The notes under the pieces were generated by a model, which saw nothing but the letters and a program-made list of their open reading frames with translations, was not told the DNA's origin and did no database searches. Shown in pieces: positions 34,084-43,064 of a DNA stretch of 64,000 bases. The stretch is from CAXRDE01 sp964229355. Lineage in GTDB: Bacteria > Cyanobacteriota > Sericytochromatia > UBA7694. The stretch lies in NCBI GenBank assembly GCA_964229355.1, contig CAXRDE010000019.1, forward strand, positions 496,001 through 560,000, given 5' to 3'. Within the stretch, counting starts at the first letter, position 1. The number at the start of each line of letters is the position of its first letter. A program made the translations under genes and the position numbers.

Positions 34084-35238
34084 ATGCCTACGGAAGATTT
34101 TGAAATGCTTTTTTCTGAACTACAGACCCACTATCTACAGCAAAATTTTGCTGAGGTGCTCTCACAGGGGAAGTTTTTATTGGCCCATGGGGACTGGCAG
34201 GCCTTTCGTTTGGGCGATAAGCCTGAACTGCCCTTGCTTTCTCTGGAAGCCTTTTTAAAGCAGGTGGTGCAAACAGATAAAGACCTCGCCTGGATCACAT
34301 CACCGTATTTAAATGTTTTGCTCTGGTGTGCAGAAAGTGCCCATGCCCTGGGGCAGCTGCAAGCGGCGCTTCTCTTTTTAGATCAGGCGCTGGACTTTTC
34401 TCCACAGGCGGCCCTGTGGCATCTGAAGGCCCGTTGGTTACAAGCCGACGGGCAGATTCAGGAAGCGGTGCTGGCTCTGGCTCAGGCCCTCAAGCAGGAT
34501 CGGACGTATATCGCTGCTTATGAGGATCTGGTCACCCTGGCCAACACCGCCCATTTGCCTGAATTGACCTTTGAAATTCTGCAGCAGGCCAGTCAGATAC
34601 ACATGAGTTCTCGATTATTGACCGAGTTATTGGTGTTGTCCAGTGACACCGACTTTGTGCAATGGCGCTCGCTCTTTATTGAACTCTGTGTGCAGCAATT
34701 GCAAGAACAGACCATAGATGTACTGTGTGAGGTGTTGCGTCATCTGGGGCAGCAAGGCGATGATTACCACTGCACTTATTTGGGCTTTCATTTGTTGAGT
34801 TATGGGGTGCGCCATGAAAGCACCCGTCAAATTTACGTGCTCTCCGCTTTGCGGCAGCGTCAGTACGCGCAGGTACTTCAGCTTTTATTGCGTTGGTCTG
34901 ACTTTGAGCGCGATGCCCTGTATTTTTACCACGTGGGTCAGGCCTTCTTGTGCTGGCAGATGCCCCGTTTTGCCCGTGATTTTTTTGTAGAGGGCTTAAG
35001 AAAGGTGTCCCAGGAAAACCGCTGGTATCCCATTTTAAAAAAAGCCCATGAGGCTTGCGAAAAGGACCTGGATGCTGAGGATGTTCTTAAAAGCTGTTTA
35101 AAGCGCTTTGGGGTAGACTCGGCGTTTAAAGCGCAGTTTTTGCAAGACCCCCATTCACTTTTGGCGGGTTACCAGGTGACCTGGTCAGCATCCTGGCAAC
35201 GGCTCTGGAAAATGTTGGGGGGTGCCGTGATATCATGA
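34084..35238 (+). CDS. TPR-like helical protein
   Basis: 384 residues, no signal peptide, with TPR-like helical pairs ('ALLFLDQALDFSPQAALWHLKARWLQADGQIQEAVLALAQALKQD' region, ~95-140) and more degenerate helices after. No catalytic domain was recognised. The stop overlaps the next ATG (ATGA), placing it in a unit with a lipoprotein, CheA and an SDR. A scaffolding role is only a guess. Confidence 0.72.
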   Translation: MPTEDFEMLFSELQTHYLQQNFAEVLSQGKFLLAHGDWQAFRLGDKPELPLLSLEAFLKQVVQTDKDLAWITSPYLNVLLWCAESAHALGQLQAALLFLDQALDFSPQAALWHLKARWLQADGQIQEAVLALAQALKQDRTYIAAYEDLVTLANTAHLPELTFEILQQASQIHMSSRLLTELLVLSSDTDFVQWRSLFIELCVQQLQEQTIDVLCEVLRHLGQQGDDYHCTYLGFHLLSYGVRHESTRQIYVLSALRQRQYAQVLQLLLRWSDFERDALYFYHVGQAFLCWQMPRFARDFFVEGLRKVSQENRWYPILKKAHEACEKDLDAEDVLKSCLKRFGVDSAFKAQFLQDPHSLLAGYQVTWSASWQRLWKMLGGAVIS

Positions 35239-35750
35239 AACAGATCAACTTGTGGAGGCGCGTTTCGGTGTTCAAGCATTTTTTACTTGGGTTGTTTTGT
35301 GCATTATGTTGTGTAGGCTGTAAAGGAGACCCTGAGACCCAGGATCTCACTGACTATGTCACCAGTGACCTTTATAATATCCGGACGCACCTGCGGGCCG
35401 CCACGAATCAGTATGAATCCACTTTAAGTAAAAACGAAAAAGCCCGAGCCGATATTATTCGGACCAAAGTGGTCTATCAGTACCAAAAGTACCTTGATGG
35501 CCTGCGGTCTATTAAAACTGAAACCGCCATGGTAGATAGTCTAAACCAAACCGGCGTTCAAGCGGTAGAGCGGGCAATCGATGATTTAGAAAAATACCGA
35601 AAAATTGCCTTGCGCGGCAATGCTCACCAAACCATGCGGGCGCGCAGCGATGCCGAAACCTCTATGGAAAATGTCCAGCGCTGGCAAAAAGAAGTCTGGG
35701 AAAACGCCCTGGCTCGGGGTATTGATGTGCCCGAAGACATTCACCGTTAA
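35235..35750 (+). CDS. Small helical lipoprotein
   Basis: 171 residues; signal peptide with positively charged start and lipobox CCVGCKGD. The mature part is charged and alpha-helical (likely coiled coil: 'RAATNQYESTLSKNEKARADI', 'AVERAIDDLEKYRKIALRG'). No family recognised. It is coupled to the TPR gene upstream and lies 19 bp before cheA, raising the possibility of an envelope input to the chemosensory kinase. Confidence 0.72.
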   Translation: MKQINLWRRVSVFKHFLLGLFCALCCVGCKGDPETQDLTDYVTSDLYNIRTHLRAATNQYESTLSKNEKARADIIRTKVVYQYQKYLDGLRSIKTETAMVDSLNQTGVQAVERAIDDLEKYRKIALRGNAHQTMRARSDAETSMENVQRWQKEVWENALARGIDVPEDIHR

Positions 35751-35769
35751 AACGATAGGGTAAGCAAGT

Positions 35770-37992
35770 ATGTCTGAAGCAGATCAGGTTCCCCCGGGCT
35801 TTATTTCTGAAGATGAAGAAATCATTGCGGACTTTATTGTGGAGGCCCAGGAGTTTTTAGAACAGCTGGATCAAGACCTGCTGGCGCTGGAACAAACCCC
35901 TGAAAACCTTGAGCTGCTGGACAGTATCTTTCGTGCGGTACATACCATTAAAGGCAACTCTTCGTTTTTGGGCTTTGATAAGTTGACCCGTTTTACCCAC
36001 CAGCTCGAAAATGTGCTCGATAAGCTGCGCAGTGGCCAAATGGCGGTGACCGCTGAAATGATGGACCTTATTTTGGGCGGGACCGATAAAATCCGCGAGT
36101 TTATTGAAAACCTGAGCGATGAGTCGGTGGTGGATATTGAAGCCCTGTTAGAAAAACTTCACCACGTGCTGTTGGCTTCAGAATCGCAGGCGGTGAACTC
36201 ACCTGCGGAAGATGCCATTGATGATGAGATGGCTGAGATCATTGAAGACTTTGTGGTGGAGTCCAGTGAGTTTTTAGAGCAACTGGATCAGGATTTGGTG
36301 CGTTTAGAGCAAGCCCCTGAAGACCTGGAGCTGCTCAATGATATTTTTCGTCCGGTTCATACCATTAAGGGCAACGCCTCGTTTTTAGGCTTTGACAAGT
36401 TGACCCGTTTTACCCACCAGCTTGAAAACGTGCTTGATAAATTGCGTAGCGGAGACATGGCGGTGACCCCGACCGTCATGGATGTGGTGTTAGACAGTAT
36501 AGACCGCATCAAGCTTTTACTGTCACACTTGCAGCATGAGGATACCGTTGATACTTCAGACCTCTTACACCGCTTAGCACACCTTTTAGATCCATCTCTT
36601 TCGCCTTCGGCCTCTGAGGGACTTCCTGAACCGGAGAGTCGCAGCACGACGCCTGAAGATCCCGTTGCTGTTGTCCTTACACCTGCTGCATCACCGGCTC
36701 CTGCCCCTGTGGTTACTCCACCAGGTGCGCCAGTGGCCCCTTTGGCGGCACCCCCGGCGCCGAAAAAGCAAACGGCCCGGCGTAAAGACGCCGAAGAGCA
36801 AACCATTCGTGTAGATATTGAGCGCTTAGACGCGCTCATGAATTTGGCGGGTGAGTTGGTTATTGCCAAAAACCGCTTGCAGCAGTTTGGGCAGCAGTTC
36901 GACACTTTGTATGGTGACAGTGAGCTTACCGAGTCGCTGATGTTAACGCAATCGCTCATTGGTTATATTACCGGTCAGTTTCAAGAAGCGGTTATGAAGA
37001 CCCGCATGTTGCCCATTCGAAAAGTCTTTAGCAAAATTCCGCGGCTGATTCGGGATTTGGCCCGAGATACAAAAAAGCAGGTGGAGCTGGTTTTAGAAGG
37101 GGAAGACACGGAGTTAGATAAGTCGGTTATTGAGCACATCGGTGATCCCCTGGTGCATATTATTCGTAACGCTGTGGATCATGGCCTGGAGTATCCCCAC
37201 GAGCGAGAGGCAATCGGGAAGTCAGCCCAGGGCAATGTCTTACTCAGGGCTTATTCTGAGGGCAACTATATTATTATTGAAATCAAAGATGACGGCCGGG
37301 GCATGGACCCCCAGAAAATTTTTAGCAAAGCCGTTGAAAAGGGCCTTGCCACCGCGGATAAGGCGGGGGTGTTGACGCCCGCAGAAATGCTTGATTTTAT
37401 TTTTGCGCCGGGCTTTTCGACGGCAGAAAGCGTTTCAAACATCTCGGGCCGCGGCGTGGGCATGAATGTGGTGAAAGAAAATATCATTAAGCTAGATGGC
37501 CTGATCGAAATTGATAGCGTGGTGGGGCAGGGCACGATTTTTCGAATTCAGCTGCCCCTCACCATGGCCATTGTCCCTGCGCTGCTGGTCAATGTGGCTG
37601 AAGCCACCTATGCGATTCCACTCAATAATGTGGTAGAAACCCTCGTGGTATCGGCTGCGGATATTTACCACATGGACCAGCGCGAGATGATTCACCTGCG
37701 AGATCGCGTGGTATCCCTGGTGCATCTGTCTGAAATTTTGGGGCAGCGAGAGCGTCAGGTGGGCGAGAAATACTATGTGATTATTGTGGGGGCAGGGGAA
37801 CAGCGGGTGGGCCTTGTGGTGGATCACCTGCAGGGACAGGAAGAAGTGGTGATTAAAACCCTCGGCGAATTTTTTGAAGAAATCCATCATATTGCCGGAG
37901 CCACCATTATGGGGGATGGCTCTGTGGTGCTGATTTTAAATATTGGCAATATCTTACAGCATATTAATCGCAAACCCAGTTTTGTGATTTAG
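35770..37992 (+). CDS. cheA: CheA-type histidine kinase with two Hpt domains
   Basis: 740 residues. Two consecutive Hpt (P1) domains carry phospho-acceptor His58 and His197, each in HTIKGN-SFLGF. A Pro/Ala-rich linker (~275-335) replaces a P2 domain. The P3 dimerisation helix ('IERLDALMNLAGELVIAKNRL'), the HATPase with N-box 'GDPLVHIIRNAVDHGLE', G1 DDGRGMD and G2 GRGVGMNVV, and a C-terminal CheW-like P5 domain follow. It autophosphorylates in response to receptor arrays and passes phosphate to CheY/CheB-type regulators, none of which are nearby. Confidence 0.93.
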   Translation: MSEADQVPPGFISEDEEIIADFIVEAQEFLEQLDQDLLALEQTPENLELLDSIFRAVHTIKGNSSFLGFDKLTRFTHQLENVLDKLRSGQMAVTAEMMDLILGGTDKIREFIENLSDESVVDIEALLEKLHHVLLASESQAVNSPAEDAIDDEMAEIIEDFVVESSEFLEQLDQDLVRLEQAPEDLELLNDIFRPVHTIKGNASFLGFDKLTRFTHQLENVLDKLRSGDMAVTPTVMDVVLDSIDRIKLLLSHLQHEDTVDTSDLLHRLAHLLDPSLSPSASEGLPEPESRSTTPEDPVAVVLTPAASPAPAPVVTPPGAPVAPLAAPPAPKKQTARRKDAEEQTIRVDIERLDALMNLAGELVIAKNRLQQFGQQFDTLYGDSELTESLMLTQSLIGYITGQFQEAVMKTRMLPIRKVFSKIPRLIRDLARDTKKQVELVLEGEDTELDKSVIEHIGDPLVHIIRNAVDHGLEYPHEREAIGKSAQGNVLLRAYSEGNYIIIEIKDDGRGMDPQKIFSKAVEKGLATADKAGVLTPAEMLDFIFAPGFSTAESVSNISGRGVGMNVVKENIIKLDGLIEIDSVVGQGTIFRIQLPLTMAIVPALLVNVAEATYAIPLNNVVETLVVSAADIYHMDQREMIHLRDRVVSLVHLSEILGQRERQVGEKYYVIIVGAGEQRVGLVVDHLQGQEEVVIKTLGEFFEEIHHIAGATIMGDGSVVLILNIGNILQHINRKPSFVI

Positions 37993-38004
37993 GGAGAAGA
38001 CGTT

Positions 38005-38736
38005 ATGACTGCACGCGCAGGAGCCGCATTGATTACCGGAGGCGCCAAACGCCTGGGGCGAGCCATGGCTTTGGCTCTGGCCGCTCAGGGCTATGACGTG
38101 GTACTGCATTACCACAACTCACACACAGAAGCTGAAGCCCTGGTGCCAGATCTTGAAAGCTTTGGCGCACAGGTCCATCTCTTGCAAGCGGATCTACAAG
38201 AGATGGCTGCGGTGAAAAACCTGGTGTCTCAGGCCGCAGCCAAAGCTCCCCACCTGAACGTGTTGGTGAACAATGCCTCGGCGTTTTTTCCCACGGCGTT
38301 TCAAGACACCGACGAAGCCCTGCTGGATCTCTTTTTTGACCTGCATTTGAAAGCGCCTTTTTTCTTGACGCAGGCTTTTGCACAGCATTGTCAACAGACT
38401 CAGCAATTGGGCAATGTGGTCAATTTAACCGATATTCATATTCAGAAAAACCCCACCGCTTATATGGCCTATATCCTATCTAAAAAGTCGCTGTCCGATT
38501 TTACGGCCTTGGCGGCCAAGGCCCTGGGACCCCAGGTGCGGGTAAACGCCATTGCTCCGGGGCATATTTTAAAGCCTGTGGAAGGCAACGTGGATCAAAG
38601 CGATAAAGCCCGAGAAAAGGCTCCCATGCGCCGCACGGGCAATGTGGAAGATATTACCCAGGCGCTGCTGAGCTTGTTAAATAACACCTATCTTACGGGG
38701 CAAACCCTGTGGGTAGATGGGGGTTTACGCCTCTAA
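38005..38736 (+). CDS. SDR-family reductase, pteridine reductase (PTR1/FolM)-like
   Basis: 243 residues. The cofactor motif TGGAKRLG (11-18), with Arg in the TGxxxRxG form, NNAS (89-92), an Asp at the catalytic Ser position in 'NLTDIHI' (D143), and Y156-x3-K160 match the Asp-Tyr-Lys arrangement of PTR1/FolM with the same 13-residue spacing. It probably reduces dihydropterins with NADPH. It sits 12 bp after cheA, with an SD-like GGGAGAAGA upstream, but a functional link to chemotaxis is not evident. Confidence 0.75.
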   Translation: MTARAGAALITGGAKRLGRAMALALAAQGYDVVLHYHNSHTEAEALVPDLESFGAQVHLLQADLQEMAAVKNLVSQAAAKAPHLNVLVNNASAFFPTAFQDTDEALLDLFFDLHLKAPFFLTQAFAQHCQQTQQLGNVVNLTDIHIQKNPTAYMAYILSKKSLSDFTALAAKALGPQVRVNAIAPGHILKPVEGNVDQSDKAREKAPMRRTGNVEDITQALLSLLNNTYLTGQTLWVDGGLRL

Positions 38737-38810
38737 GCTTTTTTCGGGTTTGCTGTGAGGACGAGCACTGACATACGGTACAATGGCTAAAAACCTTCGG
38801 AGTACAACGT

Positions 38811-40865
38811 ATGCAAACCGTTTTTTCGCTGTCTCAGGCTCCTGTGGCAGAAAAAATCCCCCATGAAACTGTGATTCACGGGGAAACCCTGACTGATCCC
38901 TATTTTTGGCTGCGCGATGCCAAAAACCCCAAAGTGATCGGTTATCTCAATGCTGAGAACGACTTTACTGCCAGCTACATGGCCAGTACCGAAAAACTGC
39001 AAGAATCACTCTATGAAGAGTTGGTGACCTATCTGGTGGAAGATGACCAGTCAGTACCTCGCTTTAAAGAGGGCTATTGGTATTACACCCGCACCGAAAA
39101 AGGCAAAAACTATGCCATTTACTGCCGACGAGAAGGCTCTTTAGAAGCCCCTGAACAGGTGCTGCTGGACCTCAACGTTTTAGCGGAGGGACGTGATTAC
39201 CTAAATGTGGGGATCTTTGAGGTCAGTCCCGATCAGAAGACCCTGGCCTATTCTCTGGATTACGATGGTTCTGAGACCTATACGGTGTTTTTTAAAGATT
39301 TAGACACCGGCAACATTCAAACGCAGACCCTGACCCATACCTATTATGACTTTGAGTGGTCTGCCGACAGCCAGCACGTGTTCTATACCACCATTGATGA
39401 AGCCCATCGCCCTTACAAACTGTTCCGCCATGCCCTGGGCACCGACCAATTGTCTGACGTGCAGGTTTACCATGAGCCTGACGAACGCTTTAATGTGGGC
39501 ATTTACAAAACCTCAAGTGAAGATTATTTGATTCTGAACTTACACAGCAATACCACCACCGAAAACCATTACCTTTCGGCCCATGAGCCCACCGCAGCGT
39601 TAACCCTGGTGCAGGAGCGTATTCCGCATCACCAGTACAGTGTAGAGCACCACGGCGAAGATTTTATTATTCACACCAACTGGGAAGCGCCGGACTTTCG
39701 GGTCATGCGCGCCCCGCTGATTACTCCCAATAAAGACCATTGGAAAGAGCTCATTCCGGTCAAAAAAGACGCCAAACTGGAGTCTGTACAGGTGTTTGCT
39801 CGCCATCTGGCGCTACTCTATCGCACCGATGCCCGTATGCAGCTTATGAGCTACAGCCTGCACGATAAAAATCTCAAGGAAGTGGCTTTTCCCGATGCGG
39901 TGGCCTCGGTGTGGCCCGGTTCCGTGATGGACTTTCACACCTCGGTACTGCGGGTGTCTTACGCCTCATTGGTGACACCCTGGTCAGTGTTTGAGGTGGA
40001 TTTAGACACCCATGCCCTGACCTTAAAAAAACAAAACCCCATTACCGATTATGATCCCAGTGATTACACCATGAAGCGTGAATATGCCACCGCGCCCGAT
40101 GGGACGCAGGTGCCTTTGACCCTGGTATACAAAAACGATTTTGTGCAAGATGGTTCTCGTCCTGCCTTTTTGTATAGCTACGGTTCTTATGGCATTAGCA
40201 CGGATCCTGATTTCGACGCCACCGTGATTGCGCTGCTCAAACGGGGCTTTGTATATGCGGTCGCGCACATTCGTGGTGGCCAGGAAATGGGACGTCAATG
40301 GTATGACAACGGCAAGCTATTGAACAAAAAGAACACCTTTACCGACTTCATTGCCTGCGCTGAGCACCTGATACATGAAAAATATACCGCGCCAGAACGT
40401 CTGGTGATTGAGGGCGGCAGTGCTGGTGGTTTATTGATGGGTGCCGTCACCAATTTGCGGCCTGATCTGTTTTGCAGTGTGATTGCAGACGTGCCTTTTG
40501 TGGATTGTATCAATACCATGCTGGATGCCAGTTTGCCGCTGACGGTGACGGAGTACGAAGAATGGGGCAACCCCAATGAAAAGCCCTATTTTGATTACAT
40601 TCGCTCTTATGCACCCTATGAGAACGTGTCGGCACAGGCTTATCCACATATGTTGATTTTGGGCGGTTTACACGATCCCCGTGTGGGCTATTGGGAACCC
40701 ACCAAGTGGGCGGCCAAATTGCGCACTGCCACCACCAGTGATCGGCCCATTCTCTTAAAAACCAATATGAGTGCGGGTCACTCAGGGGCTTCAGGGCGTT
40801 ATGACGCCCTGAAGGAGCAGGCCTTTAAGTATGCCTTTATGTTAAAGAGCATGAGCCTGGTCTAG
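38811..40865 (+). CDS. ptrB: Oligopeptidase B-like serine peptidase (S9A)
   Basis: 684 residues: an N-terminal beta-propeller starting 'DPYFWLRDAKNPKVIGYLNAEN' (characteristic of PtrB) and a C-terminal alpha/beta hydrolase. The nucleophile is in EGGSAGGLLMG near residue 535, the acidic residue in 'HDPRVGYWEP' and the catalytic His in 'SAGHSGASGR'. It cleaves short peptides after basic residues. No signal peptide is visible, so a cytoplasmic location is likely. It ends 9 bp before the convergent SDR gene. Confidence 0.9.
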   Translation: MQTVFSLSQAPVAEKIPHETVIHGETLTDPYFWLRDAKNPKVIGYLNAENDFTASYMASTEKLQESLYEELVTYLVEDDQSVPRFKEGYWYYTRTEKGKNYAIYCRREGSLEAPEQVLLDLNVLAEGRDYLNVGIFEVSPDQKTLAYSLDYDGSETYTVFFKDLDTGNIQTQTLTHTYYDFEWSADSQHVFYTTIDEAHRPYKLFRHALGTDQLSDVQVYHEPDERFNVGIYKTSSEDYLILNLHSNTTTENHYLSAHEPTAALTLVQERIPHHQYSVEHHGEDFIIHTNWEAPDFRVMRAPLITPNKDHWKELIPVKKDAKLESVQVFARHLALLYRTDARMQLMSYSLHDKNLKEVAFPDAVASVWPGSVMDFHTSVLRVSYASLVTPWSVFEVDLDTHALTLKKQNPITDYDPSDYTMKREYATAPDGTQVPLTLVYKNDFVQDGSRPAFLYSYGSYGISTDPDFDATVIALLKRGFVYAVAHIRGGQEMGRQWYDNGKLLNKKNTFTDFIACAEHLIHEKYTAPERLVIEGGSAGGLLMGAVTNLRPDLFCSVIADVPFVDCINTMLDASLPLTVTEYEEWGNPNEKPYFDYIRSYAPYENVSAQAYPHMLILGGLHDPRVGYWEPTKWAAKLRTATTSDRPILLKTNMSAGHSGASGRYDALKEQAFKYAFMLKSMSLV

Positions 40866-40874
40866 TGCCCTGGC

Positions 40875-41603
40875 CTACCAATCGAGCACTTGACGGTCCC
40901 GAAAGAATTGTCCCGAGGGGCCGTCTTCTGCAAGGGTAGCCAACCACACTGCCGTATCAGCCCCCTGGGCGACGTCGCGGGTGGCATTGTCCCCGCCCAT
41001 GTCGGTTTTAACCCAGCCTGGACATACGGCATTGACTTTAAGATGGGGAGAGCTGAGCTCAGCATCCACAATGCGGGTGAGAGCATTCAAGGCGGTTTTT
41101 GAAAGGCGATAGGCTGTGCTGCCTCCCCCCATGTGTGCCAACTGCCCCATGCCGCTGGACAGATTCACAATGCGACCGTAGCCTCTGGCTTGCATCAGCG
41201 GAACGCAGGCTTGAATGAGGTGTAAGGGACCGTAAAGGTTGGTGCGAAAGGTGTCTTCCAGGGTTTTCCCTTGAATGTGAAGGACCGAACCGTGGGCTTC
41301 CGCTTCGTTGTCCAGAAAAACCCCGGCATTGTTGACCAATACGTCCAGCCCGCCGTGGCTTTTTACCATAGATGCTATAGCTTGCGCAATAGAGTCCTTG
41401 TCGCTGACGTCCAGGGTCACTACATCGACTGTGAGGCCTGATTCCGCCAGCTCGGCAGCGGCCTGCTCACCCTGGCTTTGACTGCGGCTGCCCAGTAAGA
41501 CATGCAGACCTTTCTGGGCCAATTGACGGCAGATTTCTTTACCGATTCCCCGGTTGCCACCGGTCACAAGGGCTATTTTGGAGTCATTTGTTTTTTCATT
41601 CAT
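40875..41603 (-). CDS. SDR-family carbonyl-reductase-like oxidoreductase
   Basis: 242 residues beginning MNEKTNDSKIALVTGGNRGIG (TGGNRGIG cofactor loop at 14-21), with 'VLVNNAG', 'VNLSSGMGQ' (Ser) and 'AYRLSKTALN' (Tyr, Lys) and 'VNAVCPGWVKTDMGG'. The pattern resembles carbonyl reductases of the CBR1/plant type. NAD(P)H-dependent reduction of an unidentified carbonyl is expected. ATG 41603 follows AGGAG and overlaps the upstream speDE-type gene by 8 bp. Confidence 0.85.
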   Translation of the reverse strand: MNEKTNDSKIALVTGGNRGIGKEICRQLAQKGLHVLLGSRSQSQGEQAAAELAESGLTVDVVTLDVSDKDSIAQAIASMVKSHGGLDVLVNNAGVFLDNEAEAHGSVLHIQGKTLEDTFRTNLYGPLHLIQACVPLMQARGYGRIVNLSSGMGQLAHMGGGSTAYRLSKTALNALTRIVDAELSSPHLKVNAVCPGWVKTDMGGDNATRDVAQGADTAVWLATLAEDGPSGQFFRDRQVLDW

Positions 41604-42702
41604 GGGGGTTATCTCCTGAAGTTGCTGCTTTTCGGGCCTGGGCGAACACCCAACCTTCACAAAAAGAAGGAATAAATACGGTTTCAAAATGAAGGTCTAC
41701 AAAACGTTCTGCCAGTAAGGTCTGTGCACGGCGCTGAGCGTTTTTGTCAAAGGCTGAAGACACCTGCATGCTCAGCATACCACCGGGCCTAAGGGCCTGG
41801 TAGATGTGGTCAAAAAGATGGGCAAAATAGGCGTCGCCGTTTTCGCGGGCGACCACCTCAGGCTCCATGGTGAGATCATAGACAATGGCGTCCAGTTGGC
41901 GCTGTTGTTGCAAATAACGATCCGCTTCTTCCACAATAATATGAGCACGGGGGTCTTGAAAGGCCTGACCACAAATCTCGGGCAGATATTCCTGAGCCGC
42001 TGCAATGACCTGCGCGTCAATATCTACCATGTGCACCGTGTTCACCGCATGGGGGGCTTTTATATCTAAAAGGGTGTTGAGCACGCCGCCATCACCGCCG
42101 CCCAAGATCAAGATATTTTTGGCCTGAAGGCGCTGAAGGGGAGCGACAAGAGCAGCGTTGTAAAGGTGCGCGTCAGCACTGGCAATTTGCAATTGGTGAT
42201 CTAAAAACAACATGCGCCCAAAGGTTTTGTTTTCTAAGATCACCAGATGCTGATAGTCTGTGCGACAGTTGAGCAATTCGCACTCTACCTGGTAGCGAAT
42301 ATCGAAGCCGCTCTGGGTGAAGTCGGTGAAATAATCTTTGTGTTGGACGTCGACGCTGCGACCCCGGGCGAGGATTTTATGGCGTACCATTTCAGGTTGT
42401 AAGGCTTCGCGCAGGTAATGCATCAATTGCAGTGGACCCTCTGAACCCGGCGAACAGGTAAAAATATCTAGCGATAAATGGCGGGCCTCAGGGTAGGTGT
42501 GAATAGCCACATGAGACGCGCCAATGATGGCAATGGCTGTAACCCCGGCGGGTTCAAACTGATAGCTGCTCATGGATTTGAGTTCCAAACCATAGCGGTC
42601 AATGCCAGTGGCCAAAAGGTTTTCCAGATCTTTTTGGTGATGAAGCAGGGGGGCTGAGCAATCCACAAACTCAGCGATGATTTGACTTCCGAAGGCCTTC
42701 AT
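41596..42702 (-). CDS. SpeD-SpeE fusion: AdoMet decarboxylase-like plus aminopropyltransferase-like
   Basis: 368 residues. Residues 1-115 resemble the class 1b AdoMet decarboxylase SpeD: 'IIGASHVAIHTYPEARHLSLDIFTC', with candidate pyruvoyl serine S63, H68 and C83; cleavage would fall at Ala-Ser rather than the usual Glu-Ser. Residues ~118-360 are a spermidine-synthase fold with GGGDGG (201-206). The usual DE-x2-YHE is 'SADAHLYNAA' and the gate loop is 'YDLTMEP', so substrate use may differ. A single polypeptide could make decarboxylated AdoMet and transfer its aminopropyl group; SpeD homologues with other decarboxylase activities are an alternative. Confidence 0.83.
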   Translation of the reverse strand: MKAFGSQIIAEFVDCSAPLLHHQKDLENLLATGIDRYGLELKSMSSYQFEPAGVTAIAIIGASHVAIHTYPEARHLSLDIFTCSPGSEGPLQLMHYLREALQPEMVRHKILARGRSVDVQHKDYFTDFTQSGFDIRYQVECELLNCRTDYQHLVILENKTFGRMLFLDHQLQIASADAHLYNAALVAPLQRLQAKNILILGGGDGGVLNTLLDIKAPHAVNTVHMVDIDAQVIAAAQEYLPEICGQAFQDPRAHIIVEEADRYLQQQRQLDAIVYDLTMEPEVVARENGDAYFAHLFDHIYQALRPGGMLSMQVSSAFDKNAQRRAQTLLAERFVDLHFETVFIPSFCEGWVFAQARKAATSGDNPHE

Positions 42703-42757
42703 GGGGATGCTCTCCTCAGGTTTTTTCAGCGCTGGTGCAGGCTTTACCTACGCGGGT

Positions 42758-42766
42758 AGCATAGCA
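42758..42766 (-). promoter_or_regulatory. Extended -10 promoter of the speDE-SDR unit
   Basis: Minus-strand TGCTATGCT, identical to that before the uracil-DNA glycosylase, 56 bp upstream of the ATG. Confidence 0.45.
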
Positions 42767-42770
42767 TAGC

Positions 42771-43064
42771 TTATCGGAGGGCATCCTGGGTGGTGGCGGG
42801 AGTCAGTACCCGTTCAGGGCATAAATCGTCGCAATTATTGCCGGGGCTCAAGATCAAAGTGCGGCCATACCGCGTACCCATGAAAATATCTGAGGAATAG
42901 CCGTAAGTATAGGGCGAGTCATACCAACGGGGCGAGTAATAGAAGTCTGGATGAATGCGGTGGGCGTCAAACCGTGAATAGACAGGTCTGGGGGTTTGAA
43001 TAATCACAAGCTCGCCCCCACAACCCGTTAAGACCAGGGCCATTAAAATCAACAGGCGTTTCAT
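42771..43064 (-). CDS. Small lipoprotein
   Basis: 97 residues beginning MKRLLILMALVLTGCGG with a clean lipobox (LTGC). The mature part is Tyr/Arg/Pro-rich ('DFYYSPRWYDSPYTYGYSS') with two Cys near the C-terminus (NNCDDLCPE). No family recognised. The start overlaps the upstream CsgG-like gene's stop (ATGA), so they are coupled and may work together at the outer membrane. Confidence 0.72.
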   Translation of the reverse strand: MKRLLILMALVLTGCGGELVIIQTPRPVYSRFDAHRIHPDFYYSPRWYDSPYTYGYSSDIFMGTRYGRTLILSPGNNCDDLCPERVLTPATTQDALR

